Positions 63,395 to 64,000 of a stretch of DNA of 64,000 nt are shown one piece after another. The DNA is from Laribacter hongkongensis DSM 14985 (GTDB lineage: Bacteria; Pseudomonadota; Gammaproteobacteria; Burkholderiales; Aquaspirillaceae). A program made the position numbers and the translations under genes. Each line of letters begins with the position of its first letter. Position 1 is the first letter of the stretch. The notes under the pieces were generated by a model. That model saw only the letters and a program-made list of their open reading frames with translations. It was not told the origin of the DNA and did not search any database. Where the stretch lies: contig NZ_AUHR01000008.1 of NCBI RefSeq assembly GCF_000423285.1, positions 143,018 to 207,017 of the forward strand. Reading direction: 5' to 3'.

Positions 63395-64000
63395 GGCCTT
63401 GTTGCAGAAGTCCTGCCGAGCTACTTGGGTAGTGCGAGGTAGACTGGTCCCATGAACCCGCACAAGCTCCGCTATCGCACCCCCCACTGGCCTGAATACA
63501 ACCGCAGCCTGCAGAACCGCGGTAATCTGACGGTGTGGCTGTCACCCCACATGACCTGGCTGGGTGGACGTACCGGGGCTAACGGGTGACCAGCGGTTTA
63601 CACCGATGCCGTGATTCAAACGGTGCTGACACTGAAGTTGTTGTTCAAGCTCGCCTTGCGGCAAGCGCGCGGGCTGGAGTGGCCGGTACCCTGTTTCAGC
63701 ACCGTCAGCCGGCGGCAGGCCACCCTGACCGTCACTATTCCGGTGCGGCGGCAGACTGAACCCTTGCATCCGCTGGTCGACAGCACAGGGCTCAATATCT
63801 GTGGCGAAGGCGAATGGAAGGTCAAAAAGCATGGCACCGAATACCGCCGGACCTGGCGCAAGGTCCATCTGGCCATTGATGCTGAGACGCTGGATGTCCG
63901 GGCAGTGGAGATGACCGGCCACCGACAGGGAGACACCACACAAGCGGAAGAACTGTTGTCGCAGCTGGACCCGGCAGAGCTGCTGGCGAGCGTCAGCGGT
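63395..64000 (+). mobile_element. IS903-type (IS5 family) insertion sequence, left part, decayed
   Basis: The left end reads GGCCTTGTTGCAGAAGTC (63395-63412), close to the IS903-group terminal repeat (GGCTTTGTTGAATAAATC). The transposase frame starts 57 bp inside. The element continues past the window, so the right end and any 9-bp target duplication (left copy would be TACCAGCAA, 63386-63394) cannot be checked. The transposase is interrupted, so the copy is not autonomous. Confidence 0.8.
63452..64000 (+). pseudogene. IS5-family transposase with stop codon and deletion
   Basis: The frame MNPHKLRYRTPHWPEYNRSL reads to an in-frame TGA at 63587-63589 after 45 codons, where relatives have a codon before RPQ-Y. 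The same frame then continues open to the window end: PAVYTDAVIQTVLTLKLLFK, the DDE start LVDSTGLNICGEGEWKVKKH and YRRTWRKVHLAIDAETLDV. Compared with IS903 transposase about 10 residues are missing between LRQARG and LEWPVPCFSTVSRRQ. Both changes keep the frame. The second Asp and the Glu of the catalytic triad lie beyond the window. Confidence 0.85.

Overview
The window is dense proteobacterial chromosome of high G+C with short intergenic gaps. Gene content and order (divergent pepA-holC and lptFG, a ubiquinone-type Coq7, MaeB, a PhaM-like protein, a DctPQM TRAP transporter, CcoI) suggest a betaproteobacterium, most likely a member of the Neisseriales/Chromobacteriaceae such as Laribacter. 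That assignment is an inference from gene content; no rRNA or tRNA gene is visible here.

Region 1-10 kb: the 3' end of an RND-type outer-membrane efflux channel, then yajQ, then a divergent five-gene operon that is the most distinctive part of the window. It encodes NfrB (c-di-GMP-gated membrane glycosyltransferase), a UDP-GlcNAc 2-epimerase, NfrA (outer-membrane TPR/barrel protein), a DUF4434 protein of YbcH type and a secreted protein resembling the PliG/PliI lysozyme inhibitors. Together they look like a self-contained surface-glycan export system, the one that in E. coli forms the phage N4 receptor, here with its own sugar-nucleotide enzyme.

Region 10-32 kb is mostly housekeeping: nuclease, cobalamin adenosyltransferase, holC, pepA, lptF-lptG, glnD, an Atm1-type ABC exporter, a cytochrome c'-like lipoprotein, rpmE, cysS, glnS, a SulP anion transporter, a ProQ-family RNA chaperone, panD-panC-panB, folK and pcnB. 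Embedded in it is a secreted protein with four near-identical NVGNVGVN-type repeats, a candidate surface adhesin or amyloid.

Region 32-45 kb is C4-dicarboxylate metabolism plus replication: a DctS-like sensor kinase without a neighbouring response regulator, dctP-dctQ-dctM, malic enzyme maeB, a short PhaM-like protein, dnaE, and an AEC-family permease.

Region 45-58 kb: a DUF1289-CWC fusion protein, an mdtJ-mdtI polyamine exporter preceded by a short upstream reading frame and a long-range RNA stem over the mdtJ ribosome-binding site, marC, an M48 peptidase, phhB-rsgA, ccoI, and a marR-OMF-emrA-emrB multidrug efflux operon with matching palindromes in front of marR and the OMF gene.

Region 58-64 kb: a chemoreceptor, ppa, coq7, msrB, a LysR regulator divergent from a TDT-family transporter, and a decayed IS903-type (IS5 family) insertion sequence that runs off the window end.
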